This document shows positions 15,863-24,073 of a DNA stretch of 36,314 bases, in pieces (the stretch's first letter is position 1; each line of letters opens with the position of its first letter). A model generated the notes under the pieces. It was not told the DNA's origin and made no database searches. It saw only the letters and a program-made list of their open reading frames with translations. Position numbers and translations under genes: made by a program. Origin of the DNA: Lentisphaeraceae bacterium (GTDB lineage: Bacteria > Verrucomicrobiota > Kiritimatiellia > RFP12 > UBA1067); assembly GCA_004551905.1 (NCBI GenBank), contig SFPL01000002.1:1-36314 (forward strand), read 5' to 3'.

Positions 15863-16939
15863 TCAACTCGAAAGCGAGCCCATGTTGAATATCGGCAGGA
15901 ACATCGCCATCACGATCGTGCCGATGATCGCGCCGAGGAACACCATAATGAACGGCTCCATCAACGAGGTCAGGGTGGCGAGCATCGTCTCCACCTCCTC
16001 GTCGTAGGCGTCGGCCACCGAGTCGAGCATGTCCTCGAGCCGGCCGGCCTTCTCGCCCGCCGCGATCATCCTCACCATCAGGAGCGGCATGAAGGGCTTG
16101 CCCTCAAGCGCGGTGTTGAGCTGGTTGCCCTGCTCCACCTCGCGCCGAGCGGCGAGCACCGACTTCTCCAGCACGTGGTTGCCGAGCGAGCCGGCGACGA
16201 CGTCGAGCGACTTCAGGATCGGCACTCCGCAGCCGATCATCTGCGAGAGGAGGCGCGAGAAGCGGCCGATCGCCGCCTTGAGGACGAGCTGCCCGAAGAC
16301 CGGCATCTTCAGCTTGAACGCGTCGAACTTGCTGCGGCCGGCCTCCGTCGCCTTCCACTTGCCGAAGGCGAACAGGACCGCGACCACGACCACGACGATC
16401 ACGTACCACCACGACTTGATGAAGTCCGCGATGTTTACGAGCGTCTGGGTCAGCGCCGGCAACGGCTTGCCCGCGCCCGCGAACATCTCCGCGAAGATCG
16501 GCACCACGAACTGGATGAGGCCCCAGCTCATCAGAAGCGCGATCGAGACGATGGTCGTGGGGTAGGTCATCGCGCTCTTCACCTTCTTCTTCAGCCGCGC
16601 GCCGCTCTGCAGGATCGTCGCCAGGCGCTTGAGGATGCCCGCGAACTCGCCGGACTGCTCGCCCGCGACGACCATGTTCACGTACATCTCGTCGAAGATC
16701 TTCGGGAACGCCGCAAGCCCTCGCGAGAGCGGGTCGCCGCCCTCGATCGACTTCAGGAGGTGCTTCAGCACCTTCTTGAACTCCGGGTTCTCCGCCTGCT
16801 CCTCCAGCGTCTGCATGGTGGAGAGGATCGACATCCCCGCGCCGGTCATCGACGCGAGCTGTTTCGTGAACGGCACCAGCTCCTTGTTGACGATGCCGCG
16901 CACGCCCTTGACCTTGATCTCTGCCGTGTCATTCGCCAC
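15863..16939 (-). CDS. pilC: Type IV pilus / type II secretion platform protein (PilC/GspF)
   Basis: Polytopic inner-membrane platform that couples the assembly ATPase to pilin extraction. The 358-residue protein has two T2SSF domains: FTKQLASMTGAGMSILSTMQ, and the matching GRFSRLLSQMIGCGVPILKS, each ahead of membrane helices (VSIALLMSWGLIQFVVPIF, WWYVIVVVVVAVLFAF, FIMVFLGAIIGTIVMAMFLP). I start it at the GTG at 16939, with GGGAGGG 7 nt upstream and 20 nt past the ATPase stop; a frame that stays open far upstream to 18322 is only the shadow of the ATPase gene. Confidence 0.94.
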   Translation of the reverse strand: MANDTAEIKVKGVRGIVNKELVPFTKQLASMTGAGMSILSTMQTLEEQAENPEFKKVLKHLLKSIEGGDPLSRGLAAFPKIFDEMYVNMVVAGEQSGEFAGILKRLATILQSGARLKKKVKSAMTYPTTIVSIALLMSWGLIQFVVPIFAEMFAGAGKPLPALTQTLVNIADFIKSWWYVIVVVVVAVLFAFGKWKATEAGRSKFDAFKLKMPVFGQLVLKAAIGRFSRLLSQMIGCGVPILKSLDVVAGSLGNHVLEKSVLAARREVEQGNQLNTALEGKPFMPLLMVRMIAAGEKAGRLEDMLDSVADAYDEEVETMLATLTSLMEPFIMVFLGAIIGTIVMAMFLPIFNMGSLSS

Positions 16940-16959
16940 TTCAGTTCCCTCCCGAGTCC

Positions 16960-18606
16960 CTATTCGCCGCCCGACACCGCGAGCGCCGCCTGGAGCGAGG
17001 TCACCCCCGCCCGCACCTTCATCATCCCCGCGTCCTTCAGCGTCACCATTCCCTCCTCGAGCGCGTACTTCCTGAGCAGCTCGGCGTCGCCGCCGCGCTC
17101 GATGACGCTGCGGATCTTCGACGAGATCGGCAGCACCTCCATCATCGCGCCGCGCCCCTTGTAGCCGGTGCCGTGGCACCTCGGGCAGCCGACGGGGCCG
17201 AACACCTCCACCCCCTCGAACGGCGCCGGGTCCACCTTGTTCGCCTCCAGGACCGACATGTCGAGCTCCACCGGCTTCTTGCAGAACGGACACAGCCGCC
17301 GGAAGAGGCGCTGGGCCTGCGCGAGGATGAGCGAGGAGGCGAGCATGAACGGCTGGATGCCCATGTCGAAGAGACGCGCCACCACGCCGCACGCGTCGTT
17401 GGTGTGCAGGGTGGAGAGCACCAGGTGGCCCGTAAGCGCCGCCTTCACCGCGATATCGGCCGTCTCGCCGTCGCGGATCTCGCCCACGAGCACGATGTCC
17501 GGGTCCTGGCGGAGCACCGAGCGCAGGATGCCCGCGAAGGTCAGCCCCTGCGCCACATTGACGTGGCACTGGTTGACGCCGGGGAGCTCGTACTCCACCG
17601 GGTCCTCCGCCGTCACGATGTTGACGTCGAGTCGGTTCAGGTCCTGCAGGCAGGAGTAGAGCGTCGTCGTCTTGCCCGAGCCGGTTGGGCCCGTCACCAG
17701 GATGATGCCGTGCGGCTGGTCGATCGCGAACTTCATCGCCTTGTAGGCGTATTCGTCGAGCCCGAGCGACGAGAGGCCGGGCGCGAGGTTGGCCTTGTCG
17801 AGGATACGCATCACCACCTTCTCGCCGTGCACCGTCGGCAGGATCGACACGCGCACGTCCACCTCCTTCTTCAGCGCGCGGATCTTGAACCTGCCGTCCT
17901 GCGGCTTGCGCCGCTCGGCGATGTCGAGGTTGGACATGATCTTGATGCGCGAGACGACGGCGTTGTGCAGCACCTTCGGCGGCGACGGCCGCTCGATGAG
18001 CGCGCCGTCGATGCGGTACCGGAGGCGCGAGGTGCGCTCCATCGCCTCGAAGTGGATGTCCGACGCCTTCGTCTTCAGCGCCTCGATCATGATGGTGTTC
18101 ACCATGCGGATGACCGGCGCCTCGCCGGCCGCGTCCACCGTCGCGTCGATGGAGTCCGCCGGGGCCGACTCGGACGAGATCTCGACGTCCGCCTCCTGGC
18201 CCTTCATGATGTTCTCCATCGCGAGCGCGGGGTTGGACGCGTCCTCCTTCGCCTTCAGCCGCCCGATCGCGTCGGCGATCTCGCCCTCCGGCGCGACCGT
18301 CGCCCACACTGAGCCGCCGCAAACGCGCACGACCTCCTCCCGCGAAGGCAGGTCGAACGGGTCGGCGAACGCCACCGTCGTCCGCCCCGCGACGCGGCAG
18401 AGCGGCAGCGCCTTCGCCGACGCCCAGAAGTCCGCCGTCTGGCCCGCCAAGAGCGACTGGTCGGGCGCAAAGCCCGGCGGCACCGTCATCGGCGGCATCG
18501 AGAAATGGTCCGCCGCCGCCAGCGCGCGCTCCGCCGGGTCGGTAATCGACCGGATTTCCTCGATCGACCGCCGCGCCGCAGGCCTGATTAGATGAAGTTT
18601 CGCCAT
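16960..18606 (-). CDS. Pilus/type II secretion assembly ATPase (GspE/PilB family)
   Basis: Hexameric cytosolic ATPase that drives pilin or pseudopilin assembly. The 548-residue protein has a GspE N-domain (about 25-115), Walker A GPTGSGKT at 306-313, an Asp box EDPVE at 334-338, Walker B IVLVGEIRD around 381-389, a His box TGHLVLSTLHTND, and a zinc finger with Cys439, Cys442, Cys474 and Cys477. The C-terminal GVTSLQAAL is typical of assembly (not PilT retraction) ATPases. The N-domain lacks the RLGxxL c-di-GMP motif. The ATG is 3 nt after the His-rich gene stop, with no clear Shine-Dalgarno site, so reinitiation is likely. Confidence 0.95.
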   Translation of the reverse strand: MAKLHLIRPAARRSIEEIRSITDPAERALAAADHFSMPPMTVPPGFAPDQSLLAGQTADFWASAKALPLCRVAGRTTVAFADPFDLPSREEVVRVCGGSVWATVAPEGEIADAIGRLKAKEDASNPALAMENIMKGQEADVEISSESAPADSIDATVDAAGEAPVIRMVNTIMIEALKTKASDIHFEAMERTSRLRYRIDGALIERPSPPKVLHNAVVSRIKIMSNLDIAERRKPQDGRFKIRALKKEVDVRVSILPTVHGEKVVMRILDKANLAPGLSSLGLDEYAYKAMKFAIDQPHGIILVTGPTGSGKTTTLYSCLQDLNRLDVNIVTAEDPVEYELPGVNQCHVNVAQGLTFAGILRSVLRQDPDIVLVGEIRDGETADIAVKAALTGHLVLSTLHTNDACGVVARLFDMGIQPFMLASSLILAQAQRLFRRLCPFCKKPVELDMSVLEANKVDPAPFEGVEVFGPVGCPRCHGTGYKGRGAMMEVLPISSKIRSVIERGGDAELLRKYALEEGMVTLKDAGMMKVRAGVTSLQAALAVSGGE

Positions 18607-18609
18607 AGC

Positions 18610-19392
18610 TCAGAAACTTTTAGCAGAAGGCGTGCCAGCTGCGCCGGACAGCCGGTCCTCCGCGATTTTCCTCAGATATCCCAGGGTGAATTGGTAGATT
18701 TGCGAATCGTGTCCGCCCAAACGCGAAAGGTCGCCGCCGCAGGACCTCTCCCCGAGCGCCTTCGCCTCGAGGAAAAGCCGCTCCGCCGCCGCCGCGTCGC
18801 CGCGCCCGCCGTCGTACGCCTCGCGCCCCATTGTGAACGCCAGCTCCATCGACTCGGGGTTTGCCCGGCGCGCCTCCGCCAAAATCTCCCGCGCGAGCGC
18901 ATGGTCCTTCGCCATGTGCGAGGCAACGTACCACGCCGTCGTCCAGTTGGCGACATTGCGCGGATCCGCCCGCACACCAGCCCAGAGCCATGGCATCAGC
19001 TCCATCGTCTCGGCGCCCTCTAAATGGCGATGGACGCCAGGCGCACGCACACGCGAGCCGATCCACTCCCAGGGATCGAACCAGCCGCCGTCATGCACGT
19101 GGCCGTCGTGGTGATCGTCGTGTTCGTGCTCGTCCTCGCCGTGTTCAGGCTCGTGGTCATGACCATGCACGGCGTGGCAGTCGAAGTCGATTCCTCCGTG
19201 GAAATAGCTGTCGGCGCGGTGGACGAGGATGGAGGCTAGCTCCTCGCGCGCGTCGGAGAAGGCTACGGAGAGGACGTCCCCGTCCGCCGCCTGCTGAGGC
19301 AGCGCGTCCCCGAACGAGGCGCAGAGCTCTGCCGCGCCTGCGACCGCCGCCACCGCCGCGACGAAGGTCAGCGCCCTCGCAGACGCACTCAC
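18610..19392 (-). CDS. Exported histidine-rich TPR-like protein
   Basis: I do not recognise a named family. The 260-residue protein begins with a hydrophobic, Ala/Val-rich segment (residues 7-21) that looks like a signal peptide or anchor. Residues 65-100 hold about a dozen His interleaved with Asp/Glu (HGHDHEPEHGEDEHEH), a metal-binding-type loop as seen in zinc or nickel proteins. Residues about 125-215 form helical TPR-like pairs (NWTTAWYVASHMAKDHALAR, LEAKALGERS). It starts with GTG at 19392 in a GTGA overlap with the ABC permease stop, so it probably serves the exporter; metal identity is unknown. Confidence 0.8.
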   Translation of the reverse strand: MSASARALTFVAAVAAVAGAAELCASFGDALPQQAADGDVLSVAFSDAREELASILVHRADSYFHGGIDFDCHAVHGHDHEPEHGEDEHEHDDHHDGHVHDGGWFDPWEWIGSRVRAPGVHRHLEGAETMELMPWLWAGVRADPRNVANWTTAWYVASHMAKDHALAREILAEARRANPESMELAFTMGREAYDGGRGDAAAAERLFLEAKALGERSCGGDLSRLGGHDSQIYQFTLGYLRKIAEDRLSGAAGTPSAKSF

Positions 19393-20171
19393 ACACGCCT
19401 CCTTTCGAGCACCCACTTCGCCAGCAGCAGCAGTACCGCCGCGTAGACGAGCGCGTACCCGGCGACGACGGCGACTACCGCCGCATCCACCGCCCCCCAG
19501 CCATGCACCAGCCGCTGGCGCATGTCGAAGAACTCCGCGTGCGGCGCGACGGCGTAGATTACGCGCAATATCCAGCCGACCGGCGCTGCGGCGCCTTCCG
19601 TGTACCACGGCAGGTCGCGCCCGAAGAAGAACATCCCCGCGAGCAGCGTACCCGAGAAGGCCAGGGCCGCGCCCCGGGAGAGGACGAGCGACATGAGCAG
19701 CGCAAGCGCCACCGCCACCGCGGCGAAAAGGAGGTGCAAGAACACCGCCTGGAGCATCGCCGCCGTCATCGCCGCCCCGCCGCGCAGCGCCACCGAGGCG
19801 GCGAAGAGCGCGTAGAAGAACAAGAGTGCGCTCCAGGACGCCAGCACCCCGCCGAGGTATTTGCCGAGCAGGATGCGCCCGCGCGGGAGCGGACGCGAGA
19901 AAAGTGGCAGCGCGGTGCGGCTCTCGAACTCCGGCGGAAACAGCCGCGAGCCCGCCCCGAGCGAGATCGAGAGCGAAAACACCCAGACGAGCAGCAGCGC
20001 CACTTCGTCGAGGTAGCGCGAGGCGCCAGACGCGCCGAACGGACGCGCCAGCGCGAGCGGCACCACGAGCGCCAGCGCGAGGAGCAGAAAGGCGAACACC
20101 TCGTGGCGGCGCCAGAGCTCCAGGAGCGAAAGCCGGGCGAGCGCGGAGAGCTGGCGAAACGCGGCCTTCAT
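19389..20171 (-). CDS. ABC-2 type transporter permease
   Basis: Inner-membrane permease of 260 residues with about six hydrophobic segments, the first at VFAFLLLALALVVPLALA and the last at YALVYAAVLLLLAKWVL. Between the second and third segments is FESRTALPLFSRPLPRGRILLGKY, the kind of loop typical of NosY/ABC-2 permeases. It starts at 20171 in an ATGA overlap with the ATPase, so they form one exporter, probably as a homodimer. Substrate unknown; the adjoining His-rich exported protein and MA-like protease hint at envelope work. Confidence 0.88.
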   Translation of the reverse strand: MKAAFRQLSALARLSLLELWRRHEVFAFLLLALALVVPLALARPFGASGASRYLDEVALLLVWVFSLSISLGAGSRLFPPEFESRTALPLFSRPLPRGRILLGKYLGGVLASWSALLFFYALFAASVALRGGAAMTAAMLQAVFLHLLFAAVAVALALLMSLVLSRGAALAFSGTLLAGMFFFGRDLPWYTEGAAAPVGWILRVIYAVAPHAEFFDMRQRLVHGWGAVDAAVVAVVAGYALVYAAVLLLLAKWVLERRRV

Positions 20172-20905
20172 CCCCGCGCCTCCTCCCCCTCGCCGGCAAG
20201 CACCCGGAGGAAAAGCCGCTCGAGGTTGCCCTCGCCGTCGCCGGCGAGGTCCTTCACCGCGCCCTGGCGGACGCACCGCCCCGCCTTCATGATCGCGATG
20301 CCGTCGCAGAGGAGCTCGGTCTCGCCGAGCTCGTGGGACGAGAAGAAGATCGTCCGCCCGCGGCCGCGAAGCTCGCGCAGCAGCTCCCGGAAGCCGACGC
20401 GAGCGAGCGGGTCGAGCCCGGTGAACGGCTCGTCCAGCACCAGCAGCTCGGGGTCGGACAGGAGCGCCTGCGCGATGCCGGCGCGCTGGAGCATGCCCTT
20501 GGAATAGGTGCGGAGCGGACGCTTTGCCGCGTGCGCGAGGCCGACGCGCTCCAGGAGCTCCGCCGAGCGCGCGCGGACCGTCCGCCGGTCGAGCCCGCAG
20601 AGCCCGCCGTAGAAGTCCATCAGCTCGAAGGCGTTGAGGTAGGGGTAGTAGTTGGCGATCTCCGGCATGTAGCCGATGTGCCGGCGCGTCGCCGGGTCGG
20701 CCGGGTCGCCGCCCATCACCGCGATGCGCCCCGAGGTGGGCCGGTCAAGCCCGAGGACCATCTTGATGGTCGTCGTCTTGCCCGCCCCGTTGACGCCGAG
20801 GAAGCCGAATATCGTCCCGCGGCCGACCCGGAGCGAGAGCGAGTCCACCGCCTTCACCGCGCCGAACGCGCGCGTGACGCCCTCAAGCTCGAGCGCCGCC
20901 GTCAT
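20168..20905 (-). CDS. ABC-2 type transporter ATP-binding protein
   Basis: ATPase subunit, 245 residues, of the NatA/CcmA-like exporter group. Walker A GVNGAGKT at 37-44, the signature YSKGMLQR at 134-141 (the SKGM form is usual in ABC-2 exporters), Walker B LLVLDEP at 154-160 and the H-loop FFSSHEL. I use the ATG at 20905, which overlaps the protease stop as ATGA and matches family N-termini; an ATG 10 codons upstream would overlap more. Its permease follows directly. Confidence 0.94.
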   Translation of the reverse strand: MTAALELEGVTRAFGAVKAVDSLSLRVGRGTIFGFLGVNGAGKTTTIKMVLGLDRPTSGRIAVMGGDPADPATRRHIGYMPEIANYYPYLNAFELMDFYGGLCGLDRRTVRARSAELLERVGLAHAAKRPLRTYSKGMLQRAGIAQALLSDPELLVLDEPFTGLDPLARVGFRELLRELRGRGRTIFFSSHELGETELLCDGIAIMKAGRCVRQGAVKDLAGDGEGNLERLFLRVLAGEGEEARG

Positions 20906-22353
20906 CTCAGCTCCCCCATGCAGTACTTCCGCCACTCCGCGGCGAAAAGCCGCCGCTGGTCCTCGTTCTCGAACGCCGCGACGATGGCGCGGCGCATGTC
21001 CTTGGTCTCGAAGAGCGCCTCGACGTAACGTCCCTTGAGCCCCCTGAACGGGTCGAACCGCACCCTCGGCGCGCCGTGCTCGAGGAAGCAGGCGACGGAC
21101 AGCGCCAGGCGGTACTTGAGCCGCCGCTCGGCGTCGGAGCCGGAGTAGAACTCGCCGTAGTCCATGTCCATCAGCGGCGCGACGGCGGCGGAGTACCCGG
21201 CGAGGTCGGAGAAGTCCGGCGCGTCAGGGCCGTCCGGCCCCTCCTCGAAGTACTGCGCGTAGCCCTCATTGAGCCAGGGCGAGGCGGCGATCGTCGAGCA
21301 GGCGTAGGTTAGGTACTGGTGGAACGCCTCGTGGCGCACGGTCTTCAGGAGCTCCGCCGCGCCCTCCCGCGGCAGATAGCCCACGAGCTCGCGGCGCGAC
21401 GGGCTCCAGTAGGCCGCCGTCCACGTCATGTTGGTGAGCCCATCGGCCTCAAGCGCGTCGAGGTAGCGGTCGCGCGAGGCGAAGATGCGGGCGACGCAGA
21501 GGACGTTGGTGCCGTCGAGCGGCGTCGGCACCGCGGCGGCGTAGCGCCGGCGCATGACCGCGAGCTCGTTGGTGAGCGAGGGGATAAAGGCGGAGCCGTC
21601 GGGAAGCTCGTCGAGCACGGTGAACTCCTCCGCGTCGGTCGCGTGCCATGACGGATACGCCGCCACCGAATGGCGCGCGTCGACGCGTAGCAGCTCGCGC
21701 TCGAAGGCCGGCGAGTCCGGCGGCGGGGCCTTCTTCGCGCGGCGGCGGCGGGACGGCTCCCCCTCAGGCTGCCCAAGACGCTCCTTCAGCTGCGACCAGG
21801 TCGAATCCCGTCCGGAGAACATCGCCTCCTCGAACGCCTCCTTCGCGGCGTAGAACTCGTCGCCCTCGGCGAGCAGCCAGGTGGCGATGCGCCAGGTCTC
21901 CTCCTTCTCTGGCAGGAAAGCGCAGACGACCGCTGTCTCGTTGGTCCCCTGCCAGTACTCGACGTCGCGGAAGCCGCGCGGAATCTGACGCGGGCGCTCC
22001 GGCTCCTCGGCCACCTCTACCGGCGAGAGGAGCTCCACCGCGCGGCGCCGGCGCTCGAGGTCATCGCGCTTGACCGGGCCGGCGGAGCGGACGTATTCCG
22101 CGCGGGTGGACACGGAGGACTCGGAGATCTCCTGCGGCGGGCACTCGCGCAGGGCGGAGCAGACGAACACGCGCCCCTCGTCGTCGAGCCAGCGGCCGTC
22201 CACCGCGCGCGACGACCAGAGGTCGAGGCGGTCGAAGCGGTCCTCGAGGTAGCGGCGCCCGCCTTCGCGCACGAGATACGCCTCCGCCCTCGGCATGTCG
22301 AGCGGCATGGGATCCGCCATGAGCACGGCGGCGCTCGCGGCGAGGAGCAGCAT
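20902..22353 (-). CDS. Exported MA-clan-like metalloprotease (DUF1570-like)
   Basis: A 483-residue secreted or periplasmic protein with an N-terminal signal peptide (LLLAASAAVLMADP). Residues 341-345 read HEAFH, a zinc HExxH, and Glu363 in WLNEGYAQYFE supplies the downstream third ligand of gluzincins, 18 residues later. A Lys/Arg/Pro-rich break lies near 200-212. The N-terminal 200 residues are unrecognised. It is encoded between mlaD and the ABC exporter with a 1-nt TGATG overlap at the start. It probably cleaves or binds envelope proteins; the active-site call is firm, the substrate unknown. Confidence 0.85.
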   Translation of the reverse strand: MLLLAASAAVLMADPMPLDMPRAEAYLVREGGRRYLEDRFDRLDLWSSRAVDGRWLDDEGRVFVCSALRECPPQEISESSVSTRAEYVRSAGPVKRDDLERRRRAVELLSPVEVAEEPERPRQIPRGFRDVEYWQGTNETAVVCAFLPEKEETWRIATWLLAEGDEFYAAKEAFEEAMFSGRDSTWSQLKERLGQPEGEPSRRRRAKKAPPPDSPAFERELLRVDARHSVAAYPSWHATDAEEFTVLDELPDGSAFIPSLTNELAVMRRRYAAAVPTPLDGTNVLCVARIFASRDRYLDALEADGLTNMTWTAAYWSPSRRELVGYLPREGAAELLKTVRHEAFHQYLTYACSTIAASPWLNEGYAQYFEEGPDGPDAPDFSDLAGYSAAVAPLMDMDYGEFYSGSDAERRLKYRLALSVACFLEHGAPRVRFDPFRGLKGRYVEALFETKDMRRAIVAAFENEDQRRLFAAEWRKYCMGELR

Positions 22354-23372
22354 CAGAGCGCCCCGGTCGCGAGCGACGTAAAGGTCGAAATCGGCGTCGT
22401 GTCGCGATAGTTGTCGACGATCTCGCGGACGTCCTTCATGAGGCCCTTGACCTCGTCGTAGAGATCCGTGTCGTTCGAGAGCCGCCCGAGCGTTCCTTCG
22501 CCGTTCTTGAGCCGCTCGGCGACCACCCCGAGGTCGGCCAGGAGTGCGAAGCCCTTCTCGGACATCCCCTTCGCGTCGAACTCCTCGGCCGCCTTCCTGA
22601 ACGCCGCGATGCCGGCCTCGAGGTCGTCGAACACCTTGTCGCGGTTGACCTTCGCCGAGATCTCCTTCGCGTTGGCCATCGTCTCCTTGAGGTCGTCGTA
22701 GACGGTGTCGTCGGACGAGAGCAGCTTGCCCACCATGCCCTCGCCGCGCTCGACGCGGTCCGCCACCGACACCGCCTTGTCCGCGAAGTGGTTCGCCTTG
22801 TCGATGAACGCCTTCACGCCGTCCGCCATGCGCTTGGCGTCCTCGGCGAACTCGCGGGCCATCTCCGACGCCTCAACCGCGTTGGTCACGACGATGCCGA
22901 TCTCCGGGCTGGAGACGAATCTGTTGACGGTGCTCGCGACCTGGCGCAGGTCCTCCATCCAGTCGGTCGGCGTCACGCCGTGGAAGAGCGTGGTCTCCAG
23001 GTCGAGCGACTCGCCCTCGCCCTCGTCGAGCCGGAGATACGTGCCGCCGAGCATCGAAAGGCTGCAGACTGTCGCGCTGTAGCCCTCGCGCAGGATGACA
23101 TTGGAGTCGATCCGCGCGGTCACTACCAGGTTGGACGGCGTCACCTCCACCCGCTCCACGATGCCCACCTTGGTGCCGCGGTACATCACGTTGTCGCGGT
23201 CCTTGAGCCCGCCCACCTGGGAGAAGGCGACACTCACCGGCACCCGGTGGCGGCCTGACAGCACGTCCACCCCGGAGATGACGATGGTGAAGTAGCCCAT
23301 GAGCAGCAGCACCGTGAGCATGAACACCCCTACAACGCCCTGCGTGAACGCCTCGCTTTTCCTGTTTTTCAT
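22353..23372 (-). CDS. mlaD: MCE/MlaD-family lipid transport protein
   Basis: Periplasm-facing, membrane-anchored MCE protein that hands phospholipids between membranes. The 339-residue protein has one N-terminal anchor (about 12-34) and an MCE domain (about 41-117: GLKDRDNVMYRGTKVGIVE, then SMLGGTYLRLD). The long C-terminal half is helical and charged with repeated ERGEGMVGKLLSSD and LKNGEGTLGRLSND motifs, as in the longer MlaD-like proteins. The ATG at 23372 overlaps the mlaF stop as ATGA. The usual MlaB and MlaC are not encoded here. Confidence 0.93.
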   Translation of the reverse strand: MKNRKSEAFTQGVVGVFMLTVLLLMGYFTIVISGVDVLSGRHRVPVSVAFSQVGGLKDRDNVMYRGTKVGIVERVEVTPSNLVVTARIDSNVILREGYSATVCSLSMLGGTYLRLDEGEGESLDLETTLFHGVTPTDWMEDLRQVASTVNRFVSSPEIGIVVTNAVEASEMAREFAEDAKRMADGVKAFIDKANHFADKAVSVADRVERGEGMVGKLLSSDDTVYDDLKETMANAKEISAKVNRDKVFDDLEAGIAAFRKAAEEFDAKGMSEKGFALLADLGVVAERLKNGEGTLGRLSNDTDLYDEVKGLMKDVREIVDNYRDTTPISTFTSLATGAL

Positions 23373-24073
23373 GTTTCCTCCCCTTTCGCGGCGCCGACGA
23401 ACTCGGCGACCTCGCGCTTGCCGCACCGCATGAACTCGTCCGGCGGCAGGCATGCGACCGACTTGCCGTCCTTGATCAGCATTATGCGCGACGACGTCCT
23501 CGCCGCCATCGCAAGATCGTGGGTGACCACCACCGAAGTGACGCCGCGGCTGCGGTTGAGGTCGACGATCAGCCGCTCGATCACGGCCGAGGTCACCGGG
23601 TCCAGCCCCGAGGTCGGCTCGTCGTAGAGCACGATCTCCGCGTCGCGGACGATCGCCCTGGCGAGCCCGGCGCGCTTCTGCATGCCGCCGGAGAGCTCGG
23701 CCGGATAGCGGTCGGCCGCGTCCAAAAGCCCCACCGCCTCGAGCGCCGACGCGACGCGGCGCTCGATCTCGGCGTCGGTAAGCCGCGTCGTCTCAACGAG
23801 CGGCAGCGCCACGTTCTCCCACACCGTCTTCCAGGCGATCAGCGCCCCGCTCTGGAAAAGGTAGCCGACGCGCGCGTCGGCGACGCGCACCTCGCCAGAG
23901 TCGGGCTCCTCGAGGCCGACGATGTGCTTGAGCGTCACCGACTTGCCAGTGCCCGACGGACCGAGCACGGTGAACACCTCTCCGCGCTCGACGGCGAAGG
24001 AAAGCCCGTCCAGCACGGCCCGGCCCTCGAACCGCTTGATGACGTCGACGAACTCTATGACCTTTTCGCCCAT
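23369..24073 (-). CDS. mlaF: MlaF-type ABC ATPase of lipid transport
   Basis: Cytosolic ATPase, 234 residues, of the Mla phospholipid transporter. Walker A GPSGTGKS at 38-45, Q-loop FQSGALIAWKTVWENVA (typical of MlaF/Ttg2A), signature LSGGMQKRAGLARA from 127, Walker B IVLYDEPTSGLDP and the H-loop VVVTHDL. The ATG at 24073 lies in a TGATG overlap with the mlaE stop; a longer frame is only the shadow of mlaE. Confidence 0.95.
   Translation of the reverse strand: MGEKVIEFVDVIKRFEGRAVLDGLSFAVERGEVFTVLGPSGTGKSVTLKHIVGLEEPDSGEVRVADARVGYLFQSGALIAWKTVWENVALPLVETTRLTDAEIERRVASALEAVGLLDAADRYPAELSGGMQKRAGLARAIVRDAEIVLYDEPTSGLDPVTSAVIERLIVDLNRSRGVTSVVVTHDLAMAARTSSRIMLIKDGKSVACLPPDEFMRCGKREVAEFVGAAKGEET

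Noticed and set aside
15410..17164. Plus-strand open frame of 584 codons
   Set aside because: Opposite pilC, the HisKA-like gene and the start of the ATPase end; His/Arg/Asp-rich shadow sequence.
15863..18322. 819-codon minus frame that would extend PilC upstream
   Set aside because: The upstream 460 codons are the Arg/Gly-rich shadow of the assembly ATPase gene; PilC begins at the GTG at 16939 with a good ribosome site.
16960..18606. Considered a PilT-type retraction ATPase
   Set aside because: Length, the N-terminal GspE-N domain and the zinc finger between the conserved blocks are features of assembly ATPases, not PilT.
18610..20199. 529-codon minus frame that would extend the His-rich protein
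   Set aside because: The upstream part is the shadow of the ABC permease; the GTG at 19392 gives a GTGA overlap and a signal-like N-terminus.
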